NCBI GenBank assembly: GCA_949293245.1
Contig: CASFCS010000024.1
Span: forward strand, 1 to 37,992
Direction of reading: 5' to 3'
Length of the DNA: 37,992 nucleotides
Origin: an uncultured bacterium
Lineage (GTDB): Bacteria > Bacillota > Clostridia > Oscillospirales > Oscillospiraceae
Within the stretch, counting starts at the first letter, position 1. Each line of letters opens with the position of its first letter. The notes below the pieces were generated by a model. That model was given only the letters and a program-made list of their open reading frames with translations. It was not told the origin of the DNA and searched no databases. Positions 1 to 8,435 of the stretch are shown piece by piece. The position numbers and the translations under genes are program-made.

Positions 1-1
1 A

Positions 2-1558
2 ACCTATATCCAGAAGAAGAATAACCGCAAAAAGCTGCGTCCCTTAGGTATACCAACCTTTACTGACAAATTGGTGCAGGAAGTGTTGCGGATGATACTT
101 GAAGCGGTATATGAGCCTATCTTTCTGGATGTCTCCCACGGTTTCAGGCCAAAAAGAAGCTGCCATACTGCCTTAAAGCAGTTGAGACGGGAATTCAACG
201 GTACGCGTTGGTTTGTCGAAGGCGACATCAAAGGATGCTTTGACAACATCAACCACGCCGTTCTTGTAGGCTTGCTGAACAATAAAATCAAGGACGCACG
301 GATAACCAAGCTGATTTACAAATTCCTGAAAGCAGGATATTTAGAGGATTGGCAATACCATAAGACGTACAGCGGCACGCCGCAAGGCGGTATCATTTCT
401 CCGCTGCTCGCAAACATCTATCTGCACGAACTGGACAAATTTGTGATGAAGCTGAAATCCGAATTTGACACGCCCGAAGTGGGGCAAATCACACCTGAAT
501 ACCGGGAACTGCACAATGAAATCAAACGGCTATCCTACTGTTTGACGAAAGTAACAGGTGATGAAAGGAAATTGGTGCTGGCAGAGTACAAGCTCAAACG
601 ACAGAAGCTGATGTCCACTCCCTGTACCGCACAGACCGACAAAAAGCTGAAATATGTTCGGTATGCGGACGATTTTCTAATAGCTGTCAAGGGAAGCCGG
701 GAGGACTGCCAGTGGATCAAGAGCAAACTGGCCGAGTTTATCGGTGACGTACTGAAAATGGAACTCAGTGAAAAGAAAACACTCATAACTCACAGCAGTA
801 AATGTGCAAGGTTCTTAGGCTACGATGTGCGTGTGCGCAGAAGCGGAAAAATAAAGCGGGGTGGCCCTGGTCATGTAAAAATGCGTACCCTCAATGGGGG
901 CGTGAAGCTGTTGGTGCCACTCAACGATAGAATCCGTCCATTCGTTTTCACCAAAGGCGTGGCGATACAGAAAGAAGCCGGTTCCATGTTCCCGGTCCAT
1001 CGGAAATACCTGGTTGGACTCACAGACTTAGAAATCGTTTCAGTATACAATGCGGAGCTAAGAGGAATATGCAACTATTATGGTATGGCAAGCAACTTTT
1101 GCAAGCTGCACTACTTTGCCTACCTTATGGAATACAGCTGCTTAAAGACCCTCGCTTCAAAGCATAAAACCAGCCTCTCCAGAACCATTGACAAGTTTAA
1201 TGATGGTACAGGAAAGTGGGGTATCCCCTATGAAACGAAGCTGGGAAGCAAACGGCGTTACTTCGCGAATTACGCTGACTGCAAAGGCAAGGCTTTTGCT
1301 ACGGATTACATCAGCAATGCCGCCGTTGTCTACGGATATGCAGTCAATACCCTTGAAAACCGGCTGAAAGCAAAGGTCTGTGAGTTGTGTGGAACAACAG
1401 AGAGCGACCATTACGAGGTTCACCACATTAACAAACTCAAAAATCTGAAAGGTAAGGAACGGTGGGAAATCGCAATGATTGCCAAGCATAGGAAAACGCT
1501 TGTGGTGTGCAGGGATTGCCACCGCAGTATTATCCACAAAAAAGTGAGTTTTGTCTGA
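2..1558 (+). CDS. ltrA: Group II intron reverse transcriptase/maturase with HNH endonuclease, 5' truncated by window
   Basis: This is a multifunctional intron-encoded protein. It helps the intron RNA fold and splice, cuts the target DNA with its HNH domain and reverse-transcribes the intron during retrohoming. The frame is open to the left edge, so the N-terminus (about 80 residues compared with LtrA of about 600) is missing; 518 residues are visible. RT block 1 is seen as LRPLGIP, followed by GFRPKRSCHTAL, GTPQGGIISPLL and the catalytic YADD at visible residues 221-224. A maturase X domain follows. The C-terminus carries an HNH finger (CELCG, then HHINKLKN, then CRDCH) from about residue 460. 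All catalytic motifs look intact. It is followed directly by domain V. The identification is secure; activity is not shown. Confidence 0.95.
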   Translation, partial: TYIQKKNNRKKLRPLGIPTFTDKLVQEVLRMILEAVYEPIFLDVSHGFRPKRSCHTALKQLRREFNGTRWFVEGDIKGCFDNINHAVLVGLLNNKIKDARITKLIYKFLKAGYLEDWQYHKTYSGTPQGGIISPLLANIYLHELDKFVMKLKSEFDTPEVGQITPEYRELHNEIKRLSYCLTKVTGDERKLVLAEYKLKRQKLMSTPCTAQTDKKLKYVRYADDFLIAVKGSREDCQWIKSKLAEFIGDVLKMELSEKKTLITHSSKCARFLGYDVRVRRSGKIKRGGPGHVKMRTLNGGVKLLVPLNDRIRPFVFTKGVAIQKEAGSMFPVHRKYLVGLTDLEIVSVYNAELRGICNYYGMASNFCKLHYFAYLMEYSCLKTLASKHKTSLSRTIDKFNDGTGKWGIPYETKLGSKRRYFANYADCKGKAFATDYISNAAVVYGYAVNTLENRLKAKVCELCGTTESDHYEVHHINKLKNLKGKERWEIAMIAKHRKTLVVCRDCHRSIIHKKVSFV

Positions 1559-1571
1559 ACAAGCAGTAACA

Positions 1572-1605
1572 GAGCCGTATACTCCGAGAGGGGTACGTAC
1601 GGTTC
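1572..1605 (+). ncRNA. Group II intron domain V
   Basis: GAGCCGTATAC pairs with GTACGTACGGTTC around a GAGA tetraloop, the most conserved catalytic hairpin of group II introns. It starts 13 nt after the maturase stop. The intact helix suggests the ribozyme core is undamaged at this end. Confidence 0.9.
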
Positions 1606-1666
1606 CCGGAGAGGGTGGCGCAAACCTATCACAGTAATGTGACAAGGCGGTGCTTCCCTACTCCAC
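1606..1666 (+). ncRNA. Group II intron domain VI and 3' splice site
   Basis: This segment carries the branch-point hairpin (CACAGTAATGTG around 1630-1641, expected bulged adenosine) and the 3' terminus ending in CTCCAC. The following base, 1667, opens the relaxase exon. The exact branch A is inferred from the Ll.LtrB model, not measured. Confidence 0.75.
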
Positions 1667-2701
1667 CATATCATTTGGAGTTCGGTCAACCTGGAATGTG
1701 ACCGGAAGTTCCGCAACTTTTGGGGTAGCACTCGAGCTGTCCGACGCTTGAGCGACACCATCTGCATCGAAAACGGATTGTCCATTGTCGAGAACCCAAA
1801 GCCACACGGCAAAAGCTACGACCAATGGCTGGGCGATCAGGCCAAACCCTCCCATCGGGAATTGCTCCGTGTTGCCATTGACAACGCACTGGCTCAAAAG
1901 CCTGCTGACCTGGACGATCTGCTGAAGCTGCTCCGAGAATCCGGCTGCGAAGTATCCAAGCGAGGGAAAGCCTACCGGTTGAAGCTCCCCGGCTGGAGTA
2001 AAGTGTCCCGTCTGGATAGCCTGGGCGATGGCTATACCCTGGAGGACTTGCTGGCTGTCCTCGCAGGTCAAAAGGAGCATACGCCCCGCCGGAAGTCGAT
2101 CAAGCAGGCAGATCCGCCGAAGGTCAATCTGCTCCTTGACATCCAGGCAAAGCTCCAGGCCGGAAAAGGTGCCGGGTATATGCGGTGGGCCAAGGTTTTT
2201 AATCTGAAACAGATGGCGCAGACCGTGAACTATCTCACGGAGCATAACCTTTTGGAGTATGCGGTATTGGAGGAAAAAGCTGCGGCAGCCACGGCACACC
2301 ATAATGATTTATCTGCAAGAATCAAGGCGGCGGAGAAACGCATGGTGGAGATTGCTGTCTTGAGGACCCACATCATCAACTATGCCAAGACCCGCGACAC
2401 CTATGTGGCCTACCGGAAAGCCGGTTACTCACGGAAATTCCGAGAGGAACATGAGGCAGAAATCCTACTCCATCAGGCGGCTAAAAATGCCTTTGACGAT
2501 ATGGGAGTCAAAAAGTTGCCCAAAGTCAAGGAACTGCAAGCTGAGTACACCCGGCTCATGGAGGAAAAGAAAAAGACCTATGCCGAGTATCGGCGCTCCC
2601 GTGAGGAAATGCGGGAGCTGCTGACGGCAAAGGCCAACGTAGATCGGCTCTTAGATGCAGCGGCAAGCCACAGCGCTCAAAAGGTTCAAGAAGTACTCTA
2701 A
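1667..2701 (+). CDS. Relaxase/mobilization nuclease of a Tn1549-like element, 3' exon interrupted by the intron
   Basis: Relaxases nick oriT and pilot the transferred strand during conjugation. From 1667 the frame reads HIIWSSVNLEC, then FWGSTRAVRRLSDTICIENG, then ENPKPHGKSYDQWLGD, typical of Tn1549/CTn relaxases. The leading His-Ile-Ile is the end of the HxHxH metal-binding motif, so the intron splits the active site. A naive start at TTG 1748 is an artefact: the in-frame relaxase sequence continues upstream to the splice site. The C-terminal half is helical and charged (KMAQ/LKQMAQTVNYLTEHNLLEY, then coiled-coil-like segments) and ends normally at 2701. Function requires splicing. No transfer genes follow to the right, so the element probably extends left. 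Confidence 0.88.
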   Translation, partial: HIIWSSVNLECDRKFRNFWGSTRAVRRLSDTICIENGLSIVENPKPHGKSYDQWLGDQAKPSHRELLRVAIDNALAQKPADLDDLLKLLRESGCEVSKRGKAYRLKLPGWSKVSRLDSLGDGYTLEDLLAVLAGQKEHTPRRKSIKQADPPKVNLLLDIQAKLQAGKGAGYMRWAKVFNLKQMAQTVNYLTEHNLLEYAVLEEKAAAATAHHNDLSARIKAAEKRMVEIAVLRTHIINYAKTRDTYVAYRKAGYSRKFREEHEAEILLHQAAKNAFDDMGVKKLPKVKELQAEYTRLMEEKKKTYAEYRRSREEMRELLTAKANVDRLLDAAASHSAQKVQEVL

Positions 2702-3056
2702 TGAAAACAATTTGATTAATTTTGACTTTTTTCTGTAGTTTTATTCCAGAGCACAACAAAGAATCTCCAGCCTTTTCTTTTCTGCTCGACTTTTGTTTTT
2801 GCAAATTTCTTAGTTAGTTTTTTGTTTTGTTCTTCTATTTCTTTATACTCTATAACAGCAAAACGATAATTTTATAAAAAATCAGATAGTATCAGCCAAG
2901 TTAAAAACAAGCCAGACTAAAATTACCGGTTGAAATGTTTTGAGAGATGAAGTAAAATATAGTAAGTATTACCCAATATGATATTTAATTTACAGAAGCA
3001 GTAATGTTAGAACCTTAAACAGCAGTTTATTCTAGGAAAGATGGTGAGTAATTCAT
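2702..3056. other. AT-rich intergenic region between the conjugative-element relaxase and the SLH locus
   Basis: These 355 bp are much more AT-rich than their surroundings and contain no convincing ORF. They hold one good sigma70-type promoter (2930-2958) and the ribosome-binding site of the next gene. I see no clear attachment-site repeat or terminator hairpin for the relaxase, although T-rich runs occur at 2725-2735 and 2815-2840. Confidence 0.6.
2930..2958 (+). promoter_or_regulatory. Sigma70/SigA-type promoter for the SLH locus
   Basis: TTGAAA at 2930-2935 and TAAAAT at 2953-2958 are separated by exactly 17 bp. Transcription would start near 2965, leaving a leader of about 90 nt before the TTG start at 3057. 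It is the best promoter match in the AT-rich gap and probably drives the gene at 3057 and the adjacent SLH gene. Confidence 0.65.
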
Positions 3057-3827
3057 TTGATTTTTATCCATAAAGCAGATACAGAACAGAGTAAAAGGAA
3101 GCAGCGTCGAATTCGCAGAACAATTGTAATTATTATAGTCGGAGTGATCGTCGTGGGTATCGCCTGGTTCGGAATTGTTCAATGTAACAATCTCAAGGCA
3201 TTGTACCTGGCTATGACATCGGATACAGAAACATTGAAACAAAAGCAGGAAGAACAGGACAAAAAGCGGGAAGATCTTCTCCAACAGTACGGGCTTACCA
3301 AACCTGATATTAACCAGATAGAAGGTGAAAATACAGAAGATAACTTGAGTGATCCATCAGTATCGCCGGAAAATGGAAATAATTCCTCCTCTGAAGGCGA
3401 CGCTCAATCGACTCAGACCCCGAGTTCTGAGTCTCCATCCACTCCGGAGCCATCCCAGGGCTCTGATCAGAGCAGCAACCAAATGCAAGCGCAACTCCAA
3501 GAATATGTTACTCAGCTTTATCTGGTAGAGGCTAAATATCAAGAGTCCCTCAATGAAATGGTAGAGGCTACAAAACGGGAATTTTGGTCTCTGCCTCATG
3601 ACCAGCAGAATGCAGAAAATAAAATGAGAATTGTCCGCTCTAAGCTGGATGTGTTGATTGCCCAAGAGAATGCATGCGACGCTGAGGTGGAAGCCATTTT
3701 GGCCGATATGCAGGCCCTTTTGGAGCAGCATGGACAGTCCACTGAGTTGGTCAACGAGATCCGCTCCTACTATCAGGAGAGCAAGGCTAACTGGAAAGCG
3801 GAAAAGATGACTGAGCTGTACAAGTAA
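3057..3827 (+). CDS. Membrane-anchored coiled-coil protein of unknown function
   Basis: I do not recognise a family. The 256-residue protein has a short cytoplasmic basic N-terminus (KRKQRRIRR), one strongly hydrophobic helix at about residues 22-42 and a charged coiled-coil-like segment (about 58-80). A Ser/Pro/Thr/Glu-rich linker follows (about 95-145), then a long helical C-terminal domain (about 147-256). The expected topology is a signal anchor with the bulk outside the membrane. The start is TTG 3057, eight bases after GGTGAG; the ATG at 3041 is out of frame and stops after ten codons. It ends 42 bp before the SLH gene, so the two are probably cotranscribed. A wall-spanning or surface-assembly role is plausible from context only. 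Confidence 0.75.
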   Translation: MIFIHKADTEQSKRKQRRIRRTIVIIIVGVIVVGIAWFGIVQCNNLKALYLAMTSDTETLKQKQEEQDKKREDLLQQYGLTKPDINQIEGENTEDNLSDPSVSPENGNNSSSEGDAQSTQTPSSESPSTPEPSQGSDQSSNQMQAQLQEYVTQLYLVEAKYQESLNEMVEATKREFWSLPHDQQNAENKMRIVRSKLDVLIAQENACDAEVEAILADMQALLEQHGQSTELVNEIRSYYQESKANWKAEKMTELYK

Positions 3828-3869
3828 AGCTCGTGAAAATAAAATTTATTATAGTGAGGAGCATTGAAG

Positions 3870-5891
3870 GTGAAAAAGAAAGTATTGGCAACATGTTTGG
3901 CCGGCACCATGCTGCTTGGGCTGGTCTCTACTTCGGCACTGGCAGTAAATGTAGACCAGCTCGTCGATGTGGAAAAGAGTGATTGGTTCTATCCCTATGT
4001 CCAGTATGTAGCGGAGCAGGAGTACATGGAGGGTATCGGGGGGAACAAGTTCGCCCCTGAGATGGAGATGAGCCGTGCCATGTTCGTGACTGTCCTGTAC
4101 AGACTGGACGATCCCAGCGGTGTCAGCGGCGAGAGCAAGTTTGTGGATGTACCTGCCGACACCTGGTACACCGAAGCCGTCAACTGGGCCGTTGCCAACG
4201 GTATTGTGGACGGCATCGGCGGCAATAAGTTTGCCCCCGACAGCCCCATCACCCGGGAGCAGATCTGCACCATGATGACCCGCTACCTGGAGTACCGCGC
4301 AGAGCGGGACAACAAGGTCTATAACAGCAAAAACGAGGAAAAGATCTTCCCTGACGCCGATCTCATCAGCGACTACGCCAAGGAAGCGGTGAAGAAGTGT
4401 CAGATGTGGGGCCTGATGGTGGGCGACGACAAGGGATACATCAACCCCGCCAACAATGCCACCCGTGCCGAGATCGCCGCGGTCATTCAGCGTCTGGATG
4501 CGCTGCTGGCCGCCGGTGAGGATGTGGGCGGCGGAGAGGTTATCGGCGGCGGCGGTACCGTCATCCCCACGCCCACCCCTGAGACTGCCAGCTATACCGT
4601 CAAGGTCACGCTGGAGGTGCCTGATTCCTTGAGCCAGGTTAACCCCGAGCTCTTGGTTTCTTATCAGAACGTGACCATTCAAAATGGCACGGTCAGCGGA
4701 GACCAGACCTTTGGTCAGGTGGTCAACGGCCTGGTAAATGGCGAGAACACCGCCGTTCTGAATAGTACCATTAATGAGGCTCTGAGTAGAGTGCTGGGCA
4801 AGGCCACCACCCAGACCCTCAACGGCCAGCAGGTCACCGTCTCTGTCTCCGAGGACGGTGTGATCTCCGCTTTCGTGGCCATGAAGGTCACTGACTTCAC
4901 CGGCGATAAGACCCGCGTCTCCCAGGAAGAGCTGGAGGCCCTCATTACCAAGCTCCAGAAGGGCGGAAATATGGAGTTCAGCGCGGCAGATCTGCCCGTC
5001 ATGGAAGATCTGTTGACCAAGATCGAAGAGGTCCAGAAGATGGACCCCCAGGAGATCCAGGAGAAGATCGACCAGGTGAAGGACGAAAAGCCCGAGCTGG
5101 CACAGGTGGTCAGCGGCATGACCCCCGATGCGATCCTGGAAGCGGCCGGTTCCTATCAAGAGGAGCTGACCCAGATCAAGGACCAGGTGCAGCAGGCCGT
5201 GGACAGCGGCGCCACCGGCCCCATCGTCATTAAAAAGAAGCCTGTGCTCATGAACGTGGCCATGGATCTGGGCGCCTACTATGACCAGGCCGTGAAGAAG
5301 TTTGAAAACGAGACCACCAAGAACGACGCCATCAGCCGCCTGGAGCTGAACCTCTATCCCTCTGCGGAGCCTGGTGTGCCGGCTCAGGAACTGACTGAGG
5401 ACCAGAAGGCCAAGGCCGGGGCCGTATATGACCTGAACAACCCCGCCAAGTATGTCACTGACAATGGGGACGGCACTCTGACCCTGAAGAACGCCAGCGA
5501 TTACGTCGCCCTGGTCCTGAGCAACGTGGCCGCTTCGGCCGACTTTTATGCCAGTCTGGGTGAGGACGCCGACTTCTATGCCAATCTGCTGACGCGGGCT
5601 GAGAACAAGTATCAGGAAGGCTACGGCGTTACTTATACCGGTTCCATTCAGGACATGGCCGCCCTACTGGGTGATACGGACGGCATCTTTGTGGATGAGG
5701 CCAAAGCTTTCCGGAATGATATGACTTTCTCCATTAAGGTCACCGCCGACGAGGACACTTATGAGAGCTGGTTGGCGCTCATTAGCGGGAAATTCAGCCA
5801 GGCCGGCAACATTCTGCCTGGCCAGATGCCCGAGGCTCTCAATACCCTGCTGGGTGATTATACTTTGACTTTCACCATTGATAAGGAGTAA
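3870..5891 (+). CDS. Secreted S-layer homology (SLH) protein, three SLH domains
   Basis: This is a surface protein anchored non-covalently to a wall polysaccharide. A signal peptide (MKKKVLATCLAGTMLLGLVSTSALA, cleavage about residue 25) precedes three SLH domains at about 32-79, 91-141 and 160-210. The ligand-contacting motif varies: SRAM, TREQ and TRAE. A Gly-rich then Pro/Thr linker (about 219-240) leads to a unique C-terminal region of about 430 residues, helical and Asp/Glu/Gln-rich in the middle. GTG 3870 is preferred because TGAGGAG lies 8 nt upstream; TTG 3864 is only 2 nt from it. The second SLH protein follows after a hairpin. The role of the C-terminal region is unknown; no enzyme motif was recognised. 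Confidence 0.92.
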   Translation: MKKKVLATCLAGTMLLGLVSTSALAVNVDQLVDVEKSDWFYPYVQYVAEQEYMEGIGGNKFAPEMEMSRAMFVTVLYRLDDPSGVSGESKFVDVPADTWYTEAVNWAVANGIVDGIGGNKFAPDSPITREQICTMMTRYLEYRAERDNKVYNSKNEEKIFPDADLISDYAKEAVKKCQMWGLMVGDDKGYINPANNATRAEIAAVIQRLDALLAAGEDVGGGEVIGGGGTVIPTPTPETASYTVKVTLEVPDSLSQVNPELLVSYQNVTIQNGTVSGDQTFGQVVNGLVNGENTAVLNSTINEALSRVLGKATTQTLNGQQVTVSVSEDGVISAFVAMKVTDFTGDKTRVSQEELEALITKLQKGGNMEFSAADLPVMEDLLTKIEEVQKMDPQEIQEKIDQVKDEKPELAQVVSGMTPDAILEAAGSYQEELTQIKDQVQQAVDSGATGPIVIKKKPVLMNVAMDLGAYYDQAVKKFENETTKNDAISRLELNLYPSAEPGVPAQELTEDQKAKAGAVYDLNNPAKYVTDNGDGTLTLKNASDYVALVLSNVAASADFYASLGEDADFYANLLTRAENKYQEGYGVTYTGSIQDMAALLGDTDGIFVDEAKAFRNDMTFSIKVTADEDTYESWLALISGKFSQAGNILPGQMPEALNTLLGDYTLTFTIDKE

Positions 5892-5910
5892 CCACAACCA
5901 ATCAGAACGC

Positions 5911-5948
5911 AACAGCGCGGGATATGCGTTTGCATATCCCGCGCTGTT
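5911..5948 (+). other. 17-bp perfect hairpin between the two SLH genes
   Basis: AACAGCGCGGGATATGC pairs perfectly with its complement at 5932-5948 around a GTTT loop. No U-tract follows; the next gene's Shine-Dalgarno (AAAGGAG, 5952-5958) comes almost at once. It could be a processing or mRNA-stability element, or a partial attenuator that sets the ratio of the two SLH proteins. Confidence 0.6.
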
Positions 5949-5963
5949 CAGAAAGGAGCACTT

Positions 5964-7004
5964 ATGAGACGATTTATCTGTGGACTGATGACCGCCGCCC
6001 TTGCTGTCAGCCTGCTGGCCCTGCCCGCCTCCGCTGTGGAATTTTCCGATATCCAGGGGCACTGGGGAGAGAGCGCCATTGAACAGGTGGCCCAGTGGGG
6101 CCTGTTTGCCGGGACGGGGAACCAGCAGTTTTCCCCCGACGCCACCATGACCCGGGGCATGTTCGTCACCGTTACGGAGCGGACCGCCAAGCTGTTTCAG
6201 GTCTATCAGGAGCCGGTGGGCGCCCAGTCCTTTGTGGATGTACCCGCTGACACCTGGTATACCCAGGCGGTGGCCTGGGCCAGCGAGAACGACATTGTAA
6301 ACGGCATTGGCGGCGGCAAGTTTGCACCGGAGGTCCCTGTCACCCGGGAGCAGATGTGCGTGATCATGGTCAGATTTCTCAGCGCCTGTACGGACCTGGA
6401 CCTGACCGTCTACGCCCAGGGGGGAAATTCCTTCCTGGACGGGGATACCATCTCCGACTACGCGGTGGACAGCGTGAATGTGTGCGTGGCCCTGGGGCTG
6501 ATCGCCGGCGTCCCCGCGGCGGGCGGACTGGAGTTCCAGCCCCAGATGCCCGCCTCCCGGGCGGCTGTGGCCGTGGTGCTGCAGCGCCTGGTGAGCGCGG
6601 TCCAGCAGTCCGGCGGCGGCGTGGTGGTCCCGCCTGAGACCCAGGAGCCCACGGAGGAGGAGAAGGCCGAAGAGGCCAAAGCCGCCGAATACCTCCAGAT
6701 CATGCTGGACAAATACCGCACCTCCTCCTACCTCCCCACCACGGACCAGGAGGTCCAGGACTGCATGGCCATCCTCATGAGCTGCATTGAGGACGCGTTG
6801 GTCCAAAGAGAAAAGGGGCAGTTCCTGGATCGAAATTATGTGCAGGACCGCTACGCCGCCCAGATCACCCAGCTGCGAGTGGCCTATGACAGCTTGACCG
6901 AGGAACAGATCAACCAACTCTCCAATGTTATCGTCCGTCTGGCAGACACAATTGAACCCATTTATTTTGTGATGGACTATTTCGGCGTCTCCATAGGCAT
7001 CTGA
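5964..7004 (+). CDS. Secreted SLH protein, short form
   Basis: The 346-residue protein has a signal peptide (MRRFICGLMTAALAVSLLALPASA) and three SLH domains at about 26-76, 90-140 and 157-211. It has a GGG/Pro hinge, an Ala/Glu-rich helix and a compact helical C-terminal domain of about 110 residues. The TR-containing motifs are TRGM, TREQ and SRAA, so the third is degenerate. It shares near-identical stretches with the preceding SLH protein (FVDVPADTWYT, then NGIGGGKFAPE), which points to gene duplication. ATG 5964 has an ideal AAAGGAG upstream. It is followed by a terminator, so it closes the SLH unit. A wall-anchored adaptor is the likely role, but the C-terminal domain is not recognised. 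Confidence 0.9.
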   Translation: MRRFICGLMTAALAVSLLALPASAVEFSDIQGHWGESAIEQVAQWGLFAGTGNQQFSPDATMTRGMFVTVTERTAKLFQVYQEPVGAQSFVDVPADTWYTQAVAWASENDIVNGIGGGKFAPEVPVTREQMCVIMVRFLSACTDLDLTVYAQGGNSFLDGDTISDYAVDSVNVCVALGLIAGVPAAGGLEFQPQMPASRAAVAVVLQRLVSAVQQSGGGVVVPPETQEPTEEEKAEEAKAAEYLQIMLDKYRTSSYLPTTDQEVQDCMAILMSCIEDALVQREKGQFLDRNYVQDRYAAQITQLRVAYDSLTEEQINQLSNVIVRLADTIEPIYFVMDYFGVSIGI

Positions 7005-7028
7005 GAGAAATTCCTGCGCCATATGCGA

Positions 7029-7064
7029 GGACCTGCTGCGGAAAGCAGCAGGTCCTTCTTTTTG
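7029..7064 (+). terminator. Rho-independent terminator after the SLH genes
   Basis: GGACCTGCTGC (7029-7039) pairs with GCAGCAGGTCC (7045-7055) around GGAAA, followed by TTCTTTTTG. It separates the SLH transcription unit from the phage portal gene. Confidence 0.9.
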
Positions 7065-7171
7065 TCTCCAGAGTGCGGGACACCGGAAGAACGCTATTGA
7101 AGAACTGCGACGCAAGTGCGGGCCGTGATTTGGGATTACACTGGAGACAGTAAGAAAAAGGAGGGATGTCA

Positions 7172-8431
7172 TTGCATCAGGACATCATCTGTTCCACCCC
7201 CCTCTCGGAGGAGACACTTTCCAAAGCCTGCACACTCTTTTTCCGGGACATTCGACCACACAGGGAGCGCCTCATGGACTATTACCTGGGCCGCCAGAGC
7301 GTCCCAAAGGGGGAGGCCGTCCGGGGACGGCCTGATAACCGCCTCCGCGTACCCTTCCCCAGGTACATCACCCAGGTCCAGACCGGCTACTTCCTGGGCC
7401 AGCCCCCCACCCTGGCCTTCGACCGCAGCCAGGAGGGGGCCGTATTCGCCGCTCTCCCGGACGCCCCCCACTTCCCCTGCCAGCTCTACGAGGCCGCACG
7501 GGACGCCAGCGTCTGCGGGATGGGCGCGCTGCTGGTTTGGCTGGACCAGTCCGGGCCGAGAATGTGCCGCTGTGACCCCATGTCCGTCTTTTTCCTTCGG
7601 GACAGCACCGCGGGAAGCCCCGTCCGGGCCGGGGTGCGCCTCTTTCAGGAGGCGGATGGGGTGGCCCGGGGCGTCCTCTATGAGCCGGAGCACCTGCGTA
7701 CCTTTGCCATAGAACACGGCGGGGTCCGCTTTGAGGCGGAGGAGGAAAACCTCCTCCACACCATGCCCCTTATCCCCTTCTATAACAACAGCGAGGGTAG
7801 GGGCGATTTCGAGGCCGTCACCGGCCTGGTGGACGCCTATAACCTGCTCCTCTCCGGCGCACTGGACGATATGCAGTCGGTGGCCAACGCCTTCCTGGCC
7901 CTCTACGGCATGCAGGGCACCACCCAGGCCGACATCGACCAGGCCAACCGCTCCCGCATCCTCTCCCTGTCCGAGGGGGGAAGGGCGGAGTTCGTGGTAA
8001 AAAACCTCAACCACGAGGCCCTGGGCCAGCTGGAGGAAAACCTGCGGCGCTCCATCCTGCAGCTGTCCATGACACCAGACCTGTCAGACCAGAACTTCGC
8101 CGGAAACGCCTCCGGCGTGGCGCTGCAGTACAAGCTCTGGGGCATCGAACAGGTGCGCTCGGCCAAGGAACAGGCCTTTACCGACGGCATCCTGGCCTTG
8201 CTGGAGGCTCTGGCCGGTGGGTTGGCCACCCTGGGCAGGCCCGTGTCCTTCCGCGCCAAGCCCGCCTTTTATAAAAATTTGCCCCAGGACGCCGCCGCAT
8301 TGTCCGAGACCCTGCTGTCTCTCTCCCCCCTTCTCTCCCGCCGCACCATTCTGGAGCGGCTGCCCTATGTGGACGACCCGGTGGAGGAGGAGCGGCGCAA
8401 GGAACAGGAAGAAATGAATTTGGAGGAGTGA
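7172..8431 (+). CDS. Phage portal protein, SPP1 gp6-like
   Basis: Portal proteins form the dodecameric ring through which DNA enters and leaves the capsid, and they dock the terminase. The N-terminus (FFRDIRPHRERLMDYYLGRQ, then NRLRVPFPRYITQVQTGYF) and the body (YNNSEGRGDFEAVTGLVDAYN, then GNASGVALQYKLWGIE) are typical of SPP1-type portals of Bacillota phages. At about 420 residues it is slightly short. TTG 7172 is preferred: AGGAGG at 7159-7164 lies 7 nt before it but only 1 nt before the in-frame ATG 7166. The scaffold-like gene starts 4 bp after its stop. Unusually, no terminase or MuF-like head gene is adjacent; terminase is about 17 kb away. Confidence 0.88.
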   Translation: MHQDIICSTPLSEETLSKACTLFFRDIRPHRERLMDYYLGRQSVPKGEAVRGRPDNRLRVPFPRYITQVQTGYFLGQPPTLAFDRSQEGAVFAALPDAPHFPCQLYEAARDASVCGMGALLVWLDQSGPRMCRCDPMSVFFLRDSTAGSPVRAGVRLFQEADGVARGVLYEPEHLRTFAIEHGGVRFEAEEENLLHTMPLIPFYNNSEGRGDFEAVTGLVDAYNLLLSGALDDMQSVANAFLALYGMQGTTQADIDQANRSRILSLSEGGRAEFVVKNLNHEALGQLEENLRRSILQLSMTPDLSDQNFAGNASGVALQYKLWGIEQVRSAKEQAFTDGILALLEALAGGLATLGRPVSFRAKPAFYKNLPQDAAALSETLLSLSPLLSRRTILERLPYVDDPVEEERRKEQEEMNLEE

Positions 8432-8435
8432 CACC

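Larger units (their letters stand above)
1..1666 (+). mobile_element. Group IIA intron (Ll.LtrB-like), 3' portion
   Basis: The window opens inside a self-splicing retroelement. It contains most of an LtrA-type maturase ORF, then a canonical domain V and domain VI, and ends at a 3' splice boundary between 1666 and 1667. The domain V-VI sequence and the first exon bases (CATATCATTT) match, from memory, the lactococcal Ll.LtrB intron and its relaxase target, so the same homing site is inferred. The 5' half of the ribozyme and the 5' exon lie off the left edge. The boundary call rests on the downstream reading frame, which becomes relaxase-like exactly at 1667. Confidence 0.85.

Noticed and set aside
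2-1558. Diversity-generating retroelement or retron reverse transcriptase
   Set aside because: The protein has the maturase X and HNH domains and is followed by a group II domain V; there is no template or variable repeat.
3041-3073. Alternative ATG start at 3041 for the anchored protein
   Set aside because: The ATG is in a different frame and stops after ten codons; TTG 3057 has a proper Shine-Dalgarno.
3849-5159. 436-residue minus-strand open frame opposite the first SLH gene
   Set aside because: Antisense to a clear signal-peptide and SLH protein; Gly/His/Leu-rich shadow.
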